Assembly: GCA_963720675.1 (NCBI GenBank)
Contig: CAVRGH010000010.1
Span: forward strand, 1,674,001-1,738,000
Length of the DNA stretch: 64,000 nt
Source: JALHSW01 sp963720675
Lineage (GTDB): Bacteria > Actinomycetota > Acidimicrobiia > IMCC26256 > PALSA-555
Direction: 5' to 3'
The position numbers were made by a program, and so were the translations under genes. Below are positions 34,952 through 45,020 of this stretch, one piece after another. The number at the start of each line of letters is the position of its first letter. Within the stretch, counting starts at the first letter, position 1. Below the pieces are notes generated by a model, which worked only from the letters and a program-made list of their open reading frames with translations, was not told the DNA's origin and made no database searches.

Positions 34952-36549
34952 TCACATTCGGAAGACGCCGAAGCCGCGCTGGCCGCGGACGACGTTCGAG
35001 TGGACGGCTGACAACGCGAGCCCGAGCACGGTCCGCGTGTCGCGCGGGTCGATGATCCCGTCGTCGTAGACCTTGCCGCTGTTGAAGAACGCGTGGGATT
35101 CGCGCTCGATCTGCGCCTCGGTGGCCTCTCGACGGAGCAGGTCGGCGTCTTCGTCGAACGGACGTCCGCTCGCTTCGGCTGATTGCCGAGCCACGATCGA
35201 GAGGACGCCAGCGAGCTGCTGGGGGCCCATCACCGCGATCTTGGCATTCGGCCACGCGAACAGGAGACGTGGTCCGTACGCGCGCCCGCACATGCCGTAG
35301 TTGCCGGCTCCGTAGGAGGCGCCCATGATCACTGTGAGGTGCGGCACGGTGCTGTTGGTGACTGCGTTGATCATCTTGGCGCCGTCCTTGATGATCCCGG
35401 CCTGCTCGTAATCCTTCCCGACCATGTATCCCGTCGTGTTCTGGAGAAACAGCAGCGGCGTGTCGATCTGGTTCGCGAGGAGGATGAACTCGGTCGCCTT
35501 CTTCGCCTCTTCCATGAACAGCACGCCGCGCGCGTTCGCCAGGATCCCGATCGGAAACCCGTGGATCGACGCCCAACCGGTGACAAGGCTCGTCCCGTAC
35601 TCGGCCTTGTACTCGTCGAAGTCCGAGCCGTCCACGATGCGCGCGATCACCTCGCGGGGTCGAACGGAACGCGGAGGTCCACCGACGCGATCCCGAGCAG
35701 CTCGTCGGGATCGTGGACCGGTGGCTCGATCTCCCTCGACGCGGCCGGACCGAGCTTGCGCCAGTTCAACCGCGCCACGATGTCGCGTCCGATGCGGATG
35801 CAGTCGTGCTCGTCGATGGCGAACGCGTCGGACAGGCCTGACACCCGCGAGTGCATCGCGGCGCCGCCGAGCGACTCGTCGTCGGACTCTTCACCTGTTG
35901 CCATCTTCACGAGCGGGGGCCCGCCGAGGAACACCTTGGCGCGTTGGTCGACCATGACCGCGTAGTCGCACATCCCGGGGACGTACGCGCCTCCGGCAGT
36001 CGAGTTCCCGAAGACCAGGGCGATCGTCGGTATGCCGAGCGCCGAGAGCTGGGTGAGGTCGTGGAAGATCTGACCTCCGGGGATGAAGAGGTCGGCTTGG
36101 GTCTCGAGGTCCGCACCACCCGACTCGACGAGGTTCAGGAGCGGCAGCCGGTTGAGCCGTGCGATCTCGAGCGCCCGGAGGTTCTTCTTCAGCGTGATCG
36201 GGTTCATGGTCCCACCCCGAACGGTGGGGTCGTGGGCGATGATCACGCACTCGACACCGGAGACGACGCCGATGCCGGTGACGATGCTCCCGCCGACGTG
36301 GAACTGGGTCCCCCATGCCGCCAGGGGCGAGAGCTCGAGGAACGGAGCGTCGCGGTCGAGGAGCAGCTCGATCCGCTCACGCGCGGTGAGCTTGCCGCGA
36401 GTCCGGTGGCGGGCGACGTACTTCTCCCCGCCCCCGCCGACCGCGAGCGCCACCTGCTCGTCGTGCTCGGCGAGCAGCGCCAGCATCGCGGCGCGGTTCG
36501 CGCCGAACGTGTCGCTCGCCCGGTCGACGCTCGTGTCCAGTGTGGGCAT
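34952..36549 (-). CDS. Acyl-CoA carboxylase beta subunit, 3-methylcrotonyl/geranyl-CoA carboxylase-like (one frameshift)
   Basis: About 532 codons. The first 300 residues include AHDPTVRGGTMNPITLKKNLRA, LVESGGADLETQ, GNSTAGGAYVPGMCDYAVMV and KVFLGGPPLVKMATGE, which resemble MCC-type rather than propionyl-CoA subunits. At 35650 the frame ends in TGA right after FDPAR, while the next frame continues IARIVDGSDFDEYKAEYGTSLVTGW to FGVFRM. Intact relatives read FDPREVIARIVDGS through this point, so a single missing base is likely. ATG at 36549, divergent from the acyl-CoA dehydrogenase. Confidence 0.9.
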
Positions 36550-36634
36550 GCTCGCCTCCTTCCGGTATGTTATTCATCAATCACATTCGCCGCACGGCCG
36601 ACGCCGGTCGTGCGCCCGGCCACCCGAGGAACCG

Positions 36635-37792
36635 ATGGACTTCGACGAGTCCCCGGAGCACGGCCTGCTGCGCTCGGCGGTCCGCGACCTCGGCGCGAGC
36701 TTCGGCCACGAGTACTTCGTCGAGCAGGCGCGCCGCGGTCAGAAGTCCGACGCACTCTGGCAGACGATCGGCGACCACGGCTTCCTCGGCGTCCACCTCC
36801 CCGAGGCGTACGGAGGCGGGGGCGGTGGCATCAGCGAGCTCGCGATCGTCACGGAGGAGCTCGCGGCCCAAGGCTGCCCGTTGCTCCTCATCCTCGTCTC
36901 GGCCGCCATCTGCGGCGAGCTCCTCGCGCGCTTCGGCACCGACGCCCAGCGTGCCGAGTGGCTCCCCGGGCTCAGCGCGGGCGAGAAGATGGTGTTCGCG
37001 ATCACCGAGCCCGACGCGGGTTCGAACAGCCACAACCTCTCCACCGTCGCGACGCGCGACGGTGACGTCTATCGGCTGCGAGGGTCGAAGACCTACATCT
37101 CGGGGGTCGACGAGGCCGGCGCGGTGCTCGTGGTCGCCCGCACCGGCACCGCACCGTCGGGACGCGCCGAGCTCTCCCTCTTCATCGTCGACACCGATGC
37201 ACCCGGCCTCGAGCGATCGGTGATCCCCGTCGAGATCGTCGCTCCCGAGAAGCAGTTCCTGCTCTCGTTCGACGACGTCGAGGTCCCCGCCGACCGCCTC
37301 CTCGGGGAGGAGGGCGAAGGTCTCCGGCAGGTGTTCTTCGGGTTGAACCCCGAGCGCATCACGGGTGCATGTCTCTCCGCAGGGATCGGTCGGTACGCGC
37401 TCGATCGTGCCTCGCAGTACGCGCGGGACCGCTCCGTCTGGGGCGTGCCGATCGGCACGCACCAGGGAGTCGCGCATCCCCTCGCGCAGGCGAAGATCGA
37501 GCTCGAGCTCGCTCGGCTCATGATCGCGAAGGCCGCGTGGATGCACGACCACGACGCCGACCGGGTCGCAGCCGGTGAAGCCGCGAACATGGCGAAGTAC
37601 GCGGCCGCCGAGGCCGGCCTGCACTGCCTCGATGCCGCGATCCAGACCCACGGCGGCAACGGACTCGCGTCCGAGTACGGCCTCGCCGATCTCTGGGGGC
37701 TCGCACGCCTCCTGCGGATCGCGCCGATCAGCCGCGAGATGATCCTGAACTTCGTCGCGACCCAGTCGCTCGGGCTGCCGAAGTCGTACTGA
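36635..37792 (+). CDS. Acyl-CoA dehydrogenase
   Basis: A 385-residue flavoprotein. ITEPDAGSNSHNLSTVA (FAD/substrate loop near residue 130), DRSVWGVPIGTHQGVAHPLAQ and QTHGGNGLASEYGLADLWGLAR are typical of the family. ATG at 36635 follows GAGGA. Divergent from the carboxylase genes across an 85-base promoter; together dehydrogenase, carboxylase and hydratase would give an isovaleryl- or terpenoid-CoA-like pathway. The catalytic base cannot be placed with confidence. A TetR gene follows 9 bases downstream. Confidence 0.92.
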   Translation: MDFDESPEHGLLRSAVRDLGASFGHEYFVEQARRGQKSDALWQTIGDHGFLGVHLPEAYGGGGGGISELAIVTEELAAQGCPLLLILVSAAICGELLARFGTDAQRAEWLPGLSAGEKMVFAITEPDAGSNSHNLSTVATRDGDVYRLRGSKTYISGVDEAGAVLVVARTGTAPSGRAELSLFIVDTDAPGLERSVIPVEIVAPEKQFLLSFDDVEVPADRLLGEEGEGLRQVFFGLNPERITGACLSAGIGRYALDRASQYARDRSVWGVPIGTHQGVAHPLAQAKIELELARLMIAKAAWMHDHDADRVAAGEAANMAKYAAAEAGLHCLDAAIQTHGGNGLASEYGLADLWGLARLLRIAPISREMILNFVATQSLGLPKSY

Positions 37793-37801
37793 GGCGGCAT
37801 C

Positions 37802-38413
37802 GTGGCAGGATCGGGCTCGCCGGCACCACCGGTCGGCACCGCCCGCGGACGGGCCCGACGCGAGCGGCTGCTGAACGCGGCGGCGACGCTCGTCGCGGAG
37901 CGGGGCTTTCGCTCCGTCGGCATCGCGGACATCGGCGCGGCTGCGGGCGTCACCGGATCCGCGATCTACCGCCACTTCGCGAACAAGGACGAGATCCTGG
38001 TCGCGCTCATCGATCGCGTCGTCGACCCGCTCCTTGCGGGTTCCCGTGCCGTCGTCCGGGACGCGCCGAGCACCGAAGCCGCGCTCGAGGCCCTGGTGCG
38101 GGCCCACGCGGCATTCGCGGTCCGGGAACGGGCGATCATCGCGGTGTACGACCAGGAGGCCATCAACCTCCCACCCGACGATCGCCGACGCCTCCGTCGG
38201 AGCCAGCGCCTCTACGCGAACGTCTGGCGCGGCGTCGTCGCGGAGCTCCGTCCCGAGCTCGACGACGAGGTCGTCGAGGCCCTGGTGCACGGCGCGTTCG
38301 GGCTGCTGAACTCCGTGTCGGACTTCGATGCCAGGCTCTCGGACGATGCCCTCGGTGAGGTCCTCGTCGAGTTCACCCTCGCCGGGATCCTGCCGTCGCG
38401 CGCTCAGGAGTGA
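37802..38413 (+). CDS. TetR/AcrR-family transcriptional regulator
   Basis: 203 residues with HTH at about 22-68 (LLNAAATLVAERGFRSVGIADIGAAAGVTGSAIYRHFANKDEIL). Start GTG at 37802, 9 bases after the acyl-CoA dehydrogenase stop, so the two are co-transcribed. It probably regulates the dehydrogenase/carboxylase divergon in response to an acyl-CoA. Its 3' end overlaps the convergent damaged P450 gene by about 40 bases. Confidence 0.93.
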   Translation: MAGSGSPAPPVGTARGRARRERLLNAAATLVAERGFRSVGIADIGAAAGVTGSAIYRHFANKDEILVALIDRVVDPLLAGSRAVVRDAPSTEAALEALVRAHAAFAVRERAIIAVYDQEAINLPPDDRRRLRRSQRLYANVWRGVVAELRPELDDEVVEALVHGAFGLLNSVSDFDARLSDDALGEVLVEFTLAGILPSRAQE

Positions 38414-39590
38414 ACGAGATCGGCAATCGGGTCCAGCCGGTCACGTTGCCGCTGTGGAACCGTTCCGCGCCGCTCCGATCGACCGTGTAGTCCGGGATCC
38501 GACGATGGATCTCCTCGAGCGCGACACGTCCCTCGAGGCGGGCCAGGGCCGCGCCGAGACAGAAGTGCGCGCCGTACCCGAAGGCGAGATGGCGTTCGGG
38601 GCGTCGGGCGATGTCGAAGTCGTCCGCGGTCGGACCGAACTCGCGCTCGTCGTGGTTCGCCGCGCCGATCACGAGGAGCACCGACTCCCCCGCCCGCATC
38701 GTCTCACCGTGCCGTTCGATGTCGCGGGTGAGTGTGCGGTGCATGTACTGCGTCGAGTTGTGGAAGCGCAGCACCTCTTCGATCGCGTCGGGGACGAGCT
38801 GCAGGGATCGTCGACGATCAGTGCCCGCTGGTCGGGATAGCCGCTCGAGCAGCTCGACCGCGTTCGCGACCATCTTGGTCGTCGTCTCGTGCCCCGCGAT
38901 CACGAACAGGGTGCAGAAGCCGAGGAGCTCCGCCTCGTCGAGGGAGCGACCGTCGACCTCGAGCTCGAGGAGATCGGCGATGAGCCCCGGTTCGGACGTC
39001 GTGCCCACGCCGCTTCAGGTCCTTGGCGAAGTAGCCCACCATCCCGAGCATTCCCTCGATGGCGGACTGGGGCATCTCCATCTGCCCGTCCTCGCGGACG
39101 AGCAAGCGTGTCGGAGTACGGCGCGCAGCTCCGCCCGGTCCGAGGCCGGGGATCCCGAGCACGGTCGAGATCACGTCCATCGGGAACGGACCCGTGAGGT
39201 CGCGGACCAGGTCGGCCTCGCCGAGCGGCGCGATCGCGTCGAGGTAGCCGGACACGATCTCGCGGGTCCGATCCTCCATCTCGGCCATGCGCCGAGCCGC
39301 TGAACGCACGGCTCACGAGCTTGCGGAAGATCGGAGTGCTCGGGCGGGTCCATCTCGATCATCTGCCGGGATCGGCCCGCCGACCTGCCCACGGTTCTCG
39401 AGCGCGACGCCGCTCGCCGACGAGAACGTCTCGAAGTCGCGGAAACCCTCCAGGACGTCGTCGAAGCGAGTCAGGGCCCAGAACTCGAGCTGGGAGTTCC
39501 AGTAGGCGGGCGCGTCGTCGCGGAGCGCGCGGTAGACGTCATACGGATCCTCGTGCAGCGAGAACTCGTACGGGTTGTAGACGGGTTGGC
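38373..39590 (-). pseudogene. Cytochrome P450, broken by several frame changes
   Basis: P450 sequence spread over at least four frame segments: PVYNPYEFSLHEDPYDVYRALR and FWALTRFDDVLEGF; then RQMIEMDPPEHSDL; then REIVSGYLDAIAPLGEADLVRDL; then FVIAGHETTTKMVANAV with heme loop FGYGAHFCLGAALARLEG to the stop at 38373. All P450 landmarks are still there, in order. No acceptable start codon is in frame with the first segment, so the 5' limit is approximate. It has the most frame changes of any gene here, so it is either badly assembled or a real pseudogene. Confidence 0.75.
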
Positions 39591-39636
39591 CGGAAACGGG
39601 CGCGCTGCACGCCGGTGACGGTACCGTGACCCGACC

Positions 39637-40014
39637 ATGAGCGACAGCGACCGACGCGCCACCGGCGAGGAGACGGCACGTCGGGTCTACGGCGAGCTTC
39701 CGCTCCTCCCCGAGGGGCACGTCTACGGCGATGCGCTCGTCGAGCAGCTCTTCGCCGAGGTCTGGGCGCGGCCCGCGCTCGACATCCCGAGCCGCCGGCT
39801 GCTCGTCATGGGCGTGCTCGCGGCGCAAGGTCGCTTCGAGCCGCTGGGCATCCAGTTCCGCCGGTGCCTCGCGACGGGCGAGCTCACGCCCGACCAGGTC
39901 GACGAGGTGGTGCTCCACCTGACGCACTACGTGGGTTGGGGTATGAGCCAGCCGATCGTGGCCGAGGCCGAGGCCGCGAAGCACGCACACCGCTCGAACG
40001 AGCAGGACGCTTGA
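39637..40014 (+). CDS. Carboxymuconolactone decarboxylase family protein
   Basis: 125 residues, all-helical CMD fold: ALDIPSRRLLVMGVLAAQGRFEPLGIQFRRCLATGELTPDQVDEVVLHLTHYVGWGMSQP. The segment 'LTPDQVDEVVLHLTHYVGWG' is typical of PcaC-like proteins. No CxxC is present, so it is not an AhpD-type peroxidase. It may be a decarboxylase or hydrolase of a lactone. Its TGA overlaps the next ATG (TGATG), giving translational coupling. Confidence 0.9.
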   Translation: MSDSDRRATGEETARRVYGELPLLPEGHVYGDALVEQLFAEVWARPALDIPSRRLLVMGVLAAQGRFEPLGIQFRRCLATGELTPDQVDEVVLHLTHYVGWGMSQPIVAEAEAAKHAHRSNEQDA

Positions 40015-40865
40015 TGCGCGTCGGCTTCATCGGGGTTGGCAACATGGGTGGCGCCATGGCCGCGCACGTCGCGGCATCGGAGCACGAGCTCGCGGTGTTC
40101 GACCCGCGGCCGGAGCGCGTCGCGCCGCTCGTCGAGGCGGGTGCCCGCGGCGCATCGAGCCCGGCGGATGCGGCGGGTGGCGCAGACCTCGTGAGCGTGG
40201 TCGTGCTCGACGACCACCAGGTGCGCAGCTCGGTGCTCGGCGACGACGGCGTCCTGCAGGCGCTGGCACCAGGTTCGGTGCTCGCGATCCACAGCACCGT
40301 CACGCTCGAGTGCCTCCGCGACGTCGAGTCCGCGACGCGCGCTGCCGGTATCCAGCTGCTCGACGCCGGGATCTCCGGCGGCGTGCCGGGGGCGCGGGCC
40401 GGGACGCTGCTCGTCATCGCGGGCGGCGACACCGCGACTGTCGAGGCGGCGCGCCCGGCACTCGAACCCTGGTCACGCGAGATCGTGCACTGCGGACCGG
40501 TCGGCGCCGGGATGGTGGCGAAGGTCGCTCGCAACTATGTGCAGTACGGCTCGTTCGGCCTCGTGCACGAGGCGCAGACTCTGGCGCAGGCGGGTGGCGT
40601 CGACCTCGCGCAGCTCGCGCACATCCTCCGCACGACGGGCGCTCTCGACTACGCCGACAAGCTGTTCGACCGGGAGCAAGCCACGCCGCGCTCGCCGGAC
40701 GAGCTGGGTGATGCCGCGGCGGTCCTCGTCGAGGCTGTCGAGCTCGGCTTCAAGGACCTGGACGTCGCAGAGTCGATCGCCGCCGAGCTCGGCGTCGACC
40801 TGCCCACGCTCCCGGGCGCGCGGGCGGGGTACGGCCCCGCGATCGGGATCGATCTGCGCCGCTGA
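40014..40865 (+). CDS. NAD(P)-dependent beta-hydroxyacid dehydrogenase (3-hydroxyisobutyrate dehydrogenase family)
   Basis: 283 residues. Rossmann motif VGFIGVGNMGGAMAAHV at the N-terminus; LLDAGISGGVPGARAGTLLVIAGG is the substrate-binding signature of beta-hydroxyacid dehydrogenases; GAGMVAKVARNYVQYG contains the catalytic Lys. ATG at 40014 overlaps the CMD-protein stop. It would oxidise a 3-hydroxy acid to a semialdehyde; the aldehyde dehydrogenase at 43596 could act next. Substrate is unknown. Confidence 0.92.
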   Translation: MRVGFIGVGNMGGAMAAHVAASEHELAVFDPRPERVAPLVEAGARGASSPADAAGGADLVSVVVLDDHQVRSSVLGDDGVLQALAPGSVLAIHSTVTLECLRDVESATRAAGIQLLDAGISGGVPGARAGTLLVIAGGDTATVEAARPALEPWSREIVHCGPVGAGMVAKVARNYVQYGSFGLVHEAQTLAQAGGVDLAQLAHILRTTGALDYADKLFDREQATPRSPDELGDAAAVLVEAVELGFKDLDVAESIAAELGVDLPTLPGARAGYGPAIGIDLRR

Positions 40866-40885
40866 GTCAGCGTGCCCGGACTCGC

Positions 40886-41671
40886 TCAGTCGGTCGCTTC
40901 CCCCGGGGTGAGCAACGAGAACATCGCGCCCTGCGGATCCGCGAGGGCGGCCATGCGTCCGGGCGGACCGTCGTCGGGGCCCATGAAGACGGTGGCCCCG
41001 AGACCTTGCGCCGTGGCGACCGCAGCGTCGCAGTCGTCGACCGCGAAGTACGGCGACCAGTTCGGTGGGATGCCGTCCATCGGCGGCTTCATCCCGCCGG
41101 CGATGCCGCGGTCGCCGAGGTTGAACATCGTGTACTCCATCGGCCCCATCGCCTGGGTGTCGGCTTTCCACCCGTAGAGGGCCGCGTAGAACTTCGACGC
41201 GGCTTCGATGTCGGGAGTCATCAGCTCGGTCCAGATCAGCGCGCCGTGCTCGTTCACGAGCTCGGCGCCGATGTGGTCCTTGGCCTGCCAGATGCTGCTC
41301 ACGGCCCCCGTCGGATCGGCCAGCACCGACATGCGGCCCGCATCCATCACGTCCATCGGTGGGGCGAACACCGTCCCGCCGAGCTCGGCGACCTTCGCCG
41401 CGCTCGCGTCGACGTCGGCGACGGTCACGTAGCAATTCCAGTGCGGCGGGACGCCCTGCGCGCGCTCTTCCTCGAACTGCTTGCCCATGCCGGCGACGGG
41501 CTTCCCGTTCCTCAGGCACATCGTGTACGGGTTGTCGGGCATCCCCGTGTCCTCGTCGTGGTACTCCCACCCGAAGAGCGTGGCGTAGAACGCCTGCGCC
41601 GCGGCGGGGTCGGGGACCATGAGGTCGACCCAGCTCGGTGTGCCCGGTGCGTACTCGGTGCGTGCCGGCAT
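40886..41671 (-). CDS. VOC-family (glyoxalase/bleomycin resistance) protein with two repeats
   Basis: 261 residues made of two VOC modules: PSWVDLMVPDPAAAQAFYATLFGWEY and LIWTELMTPDIEAASKFYAALYGWKA start the halves. Each ends in a 'GRM(S/A)xLADPxGAxxS' strand. The layout matches mycobacterial Rv0577-like (CFP32) proteins, an F420-linked antigen of unclear enzymology. Metal ligands cannot be assigned with confidence. ATG at 41671. Convergent with the dehydrogenase at 40014. Confidence 0.9.
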   Translation of the reverse strand: MPARTEYAPGTPSWVDLMVPDPAAAQAFYATLFGWEYHDEDTGMPDNPYTMCLRNGKPVAGMGKQFEEERAQGVPPHWNCYVTVADVDASAAKVAELGGTVFAPPMDVMDAGRMSVLADPTGAVSSIWQAKDHIGAELVNEHGALIWTELMTPDIEAASKFYAALYGWKADTQAMGPMEYTMFNLGDRGIAGGMKPPMDGIPPNWSPYFAVDDCDAAVATAQGLGATVFMGPDDGPPGRMAALADPQGAMFSLLTPGEATD

Positions 41672-41719
41672 GTGGACTCCTGTTCGCCGTCGTTCGGGTT
41701 CGACTGCTCGCGCCGCGCG

Positions 41720-42214
41720 TCAGGCCGGGCGCGTCTCCGGGAGACGCACCAGCGGGATCCGACGTTCGGTCTTCGCCTGGTAGTTGTCGTACCAGGCCCG
41801 GTCGGCCACGAGCAGGTCCCAGACCCGGTCGTACTCCTCATCTTCGAGGATCTCGTGGTCGGACCAGAACTGCGTACCCCCCTGGACGCGACACAACACC
41901 TCGGGGTTCGCCGTCCGGTCACTCAGGTTGAGGTACCAGGAGGGGTGCCCGGGTGCGCCGGCGAACGAGGCGACCACCACGCGACGGCCCTCCGGATCCA
42001 GCCAGGTCGGGAGCGCGACCTTGTGCTCGGTGCCGGACTTCCGACCGACCGTGCGGAGGAGCACGTGGTGCATGCCGGCCTGGACCCAGATCATGTCGTC
42101 GTCCGAGGACTCCATCGCCTCGACGTGTCCCTTGCTCAGCACGGGGATCTCGTCGAGGGAGGGCGTCTCCCAGACCTGCTCCACCTTCTGGCTGCTGCCG
42201 GGCTGATCAGTCAT
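41720..42214 (-). CDS. Deazaflavin (F420)-dependent nitroreductase-family protein (DUF385)
   Basis: 164 residues from the ATG at 42214 (an ATG at 42232 is possible). LLRTVGRKSGTEHKVALPTWLDPEGRRVVVASFAGAPGHPSWYLNL is the split-barrel signature of Ddn-like proteins, and EARAWYDNYQAKTERRIPLV-type sequence closes the fold. Members use F420H2 to reduce quinones, nitro compounds or enones. It partly overlaps the end of the lactate-dehydrogenase-like gene upstream, so they are probably co-transcribed. Confidence 0.88.
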   Translation of the reverse strand: MTDQPGSSQKVEQVWETPSLDEIPVLSKGHVEAMESSDDDMIWVQAGMHHVLLRTVGRKSGTEHKVALPTWLDPEGRRVVVASFAGAPGHPSWYLNLSDRTANPEVLCRVQGGTQFWSDHEILEDEEYDRVWDLLVADRAWYDNYQAKTERRIPLVRLPETRPA

Positions 42215-43461
42215 GGTGCCGACGGTAGCCATCGAGGACGTCCGGCGTCAGGTCCGCCACCGAACGCACCCCGAGCAGCGCCATCGTTCGGCGAACGTCG
42301 ACGTCGAGCGCGGCGCAGGAGCTGATCCACGCCCCGTTCGCCCCCGGCACCGAGTGCGTACAGGTACGCACGACCCGCCATGCACGCGCGGGCACCGAGC
42401 GCGACCGCCTTCACGATGTCGCTGCCGCGCCGGATGCCCCCGTCGCAGATGATCTCGATCCGGTCCCCGACCGCGTCGGAGACCGGGGCGACGAGGTCCA
42501 AGGTCGCCGGCGCGGAGTCGAGCTGCCGACCGCCGTGGTTCGAGAGCGCGATCGCGTCGACTCCGGCGTCCGCCGCGAGCCGGGCGTCGTCGACGGTCTG
42601 GATGCCCTTGAGCACGATCGGCCCGTCCCACACCGATCGGAGCCACTCCACGTCGTGCCAGGACAAGGTCGGGTCGAACTGCGAGTTGATGTAGTCGGCC
42701 AAGGACACGGCATCGCTGCCGTCACCGATCCCACGGCCGACGACGTTGGCGAACCGGATCGGCTCCGAACGCACGAAGGACCAGGTCCAGCCGGGGTGCA
42801 CCATGCCGTCGAGCAACGTCTCGAGACCGATCTTCGGCGGGAGCGAGAAACCCCGCCGAAGGTCGCGATCGCGACGGCCGAACACTGCGGTGTCGACGGT
42901 GAGGACGAGCGCCTCGTAGTCGCAGCGCGCGGCCCGGTCGATCATGTCCTTGACCAACCCGCGGTCACGCCACACGTACACCTGGAACCACTTGCGCCCG
43001 GAGCTGACCTCGGCGACCTCCTCGATCGAGCGCGTGCTCAGCGTCGAGAGCGTGTACGGGACGTCGGCGCGCGCCGCGGCTCTCGCCACCGCGAGCTCGC
43101 CCTCGGGGTCGGCGATGCGCGTGAACCCGGTCGGCGCGAGCACGAGCGGCATCGGGAGGCTGCGACCGAGCAATGTGGTCGAGGGATCCACCACGCCGAC
43201 GTCGCGCAGCACTCGCGGACGGAAGGTCACCCTCGTGTAGGCGTCGGAGTTCGCCGCGAGCGTCCGCTCGTCCTCCGCTCCACCATCGATGTAGTCGAAG
43301 ACGCCCCGCGGGAGACGCCGCTTCGCGATCCGCCGGAGATCGGCCACCGACACGGCTCGCGCGAGGCGACGGACGACCGGGTCGAGCTCGACGGGGCGGA
43401 AGTGCAGCACCGACCGGAGGGTCTCGATCAGCTGTCGGACCCGCTCGACGAGCGCTGTCAT
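42207..43461 (-). CDS. FMN-dependent alpha-hydroxy acid dehydrogenase (LldD-like; one frameshift)
   Basis: About 418 residues. FDYIDGGAEDERTLAAN and LVLAPTGFTRIA near the N-terminal third, FQVYVWRDRG, LTVDTAVFGRRDRD, VLKGIQ, LSNHGGRQLDSAPA (catalytic His and Arg) and ICDGGIRRGSDIVKAVALGARACMAG. Near 42320, after GGERGVDQLL, the frame changes and ends ALDVDVRRTMALLGVRSVADL to 42207, the normal family C-terminus. ATG at 43461. It oxidises an L-2-hydroxy acid; related MftD enzymes instead act on a peptide cofactor, but no mycofactocin genes are near. Confidence 0.9.
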
Positions 43462-43595
43462 GCGGGTGCCTCGCTCCCATCGCCGCGACGGACGAATCCT
43501 GCCACGTCGGTCGCTGCTCCGTCGCGGGTCGGTCCCCTCCTCGGTAACCTGCGGAACGTCGGGCGCGGTGGCGTCACCAAGATGAGGAGACGGAT

Positions 43596-45020
43596 GTGAG
43601 CGACATCAGGAGCGTCCCCATCGGCGCCGAGCGCGTGACCACCGGCGAGACCATCTCGGTCCGTTCGCCGTACGACGGCGCGGAGCTCGCGCAGGTCCCG
43701 GCGTGTGGGCCGGCGGAGGTCGACCGCGCGGTCGCCGCCGCACGCGGCGCGCTCGAGGCGGGAGCGCTGCCGGCCTGGCGTCGGGCCGAGATCCTCGACA
43801 TCGCCGCGCGCCTGCTCCGCGAGCGCGTCGAGGACTTCGCACGGATCATCGCCGCCGAAGCTGCGAAGCCGATCAAGACCGCGCGCGTCGAGGCGATGCG
43901 GACCGTCTCCACCCTCACGTTCTCCGCGGCCGCGGCGCGGAACCTCGCCGGCGAGATGGTGCCCATGGACGCGTCCGATGCCGGTGAGGGGAAGCTCGGT
44001 TTCACGCTCCGGATGCCGATCGGCGTCGTCGGAGCGATCAGCCCGTTCAACTTCCCGCTCAACCTCGTCGCGCACAAGGTGGCGCCCGCCATCGCCGCCG
44101 GATGTCCGGTGGTGCTCAAACCCGCGTCCCAGACCCCGCTGTCGGCGATCGCGCTCGCCGAGCTCCTGCTCGACGAGTGCGGCCTGCCGCCCGGTCACCT
44201 GAACATCGTCACGGGCGGCGGGGGGACCGTCGGCAACGCGATCGTCGAACACGACGACATCGCGATGATCACCTTCACGGGCTCACCCGAGGTGGGCTGG
44301 GGCATCAAGTCCCGGGCCCCCCGCAAGAAGGTCGGGCTGGAGCTCGGGAACAACGCGCCCGTGATCATCGAGCCCGACGGCGACGTCGTCACGGCGGCAA
44401 CGAAGATCTCGGTCGCCGGCTTCAGTCATGCCGGTCAGTCCTGCATCAGCACACAACGGATCTACGTCCACGAGGACGTGGCCGACGCGTTCCTCGCCGA
44501 GCTCGTGCCCCGGGTCGAGGCACTGGTGGTCGGGGACCCGCTCGACGACCGGACCGACGTGTCGGCCCTGATCTCGGCCGACGAGCGTGACCGAGTGAAG
44601 GGATGGGTCGACGAGGCCGCCGCGAGCGGCGCGCAGATCGCCACCGGTGGTGTGGTGCGCGACGGCGTGCTCACCCCGACCGTGCTCACGGACGCGAAGC
44701 CCGACATGAACGTCTGCGCCCTCGAGGTGTTCGGGCCGGTCGTGGCGGTCGCCCGGTATCGGGATCTCGACGACGCGCTCGCCCAGGCGAACGACACGCG
44801 GTACGGGTTGCAGGCCGCGATCTTCACGTCCGACTTCGGCGTCGCGCTTCGTGCGGTGCAGGAGCTCGACTTCGGTGGCGTGCTGGTGAACGAGGTGCCG
44901 ACGTTCCGCACCGATCAGATGCCCTACGGCGGGTTGCGCGACTCGGGCAACACGCGCGAGGGACCGAAGTACGCGGTCGAAGAGATGACCGAAGCCCGCC
45001 TCATCGTCTTGCAGCTCTGA
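43596..45020 (+). CDS. Aldehyde dehydrogenase family protein
   Basis: 474 residues. NAD-binding ISPFNFPLNLVAHKVAPAIAAGC, VVLKPASQTPLSA, FTGSPEVGWGI; catalytic Glu in LELGNNAP and nucleophile Cys in HAGQSCIST. GTG at 43596 is chosen since GAGGAG at 43584-43589 lies 6 bases upstream. Its TGA overlaps the following ATG (TGATG), so it is coupled to the SDR. Oxidises an aldehyde, with the SDR possibly supplying it from an alcohol. Confidence 0.94.
   Translation: MSDIRSVPIGAERVTTGETISVRSPYDGAELAQVPACGPAEVDRAVAAARGALEAGALPAWRRAEILDIAARLLRERVEDFARIIAAEAAKPIKTARVEAMRTVSTLTFSAAAARNLAGEMVPMDASDAGEGKLGFTLRMPIGVVGAISPFNFPLNLVAHKVAPAIAAGCPVVLKPASQTPLSAIALAELLLDECGLPPGHLNIVTGGGGTVGNAIVEHDDIAMITFTGSPEVGWGIKSRAPRKKVGLELGNNAPVIIEPDGDVVTAATKISVAGFSHAGQSCISTQRIYVHEDVADAFLAELVPRVEALVVGDPLDDRTDVSALISADERDRVKGWVDEAAASGAQIATGGVVRDGVLTPTVLTDAKPDMNVCALEVFGPVVAVARYRDLDDALAQANDTRYGLQAAIFTSDFGVALRAVQELDFGGVLVNEVPTFRTDQMPYGGLRDSGNTREGPKYAVEEMTEARLIVLQL

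Noticed and set aside
42211..43461. Reading LldD-like protein to a C-terminus rich in Arg/Pro
   Set aside because: The other frame gives the usual family C-terminus, so the Arg/Pro tail is frame-shifted sequence.
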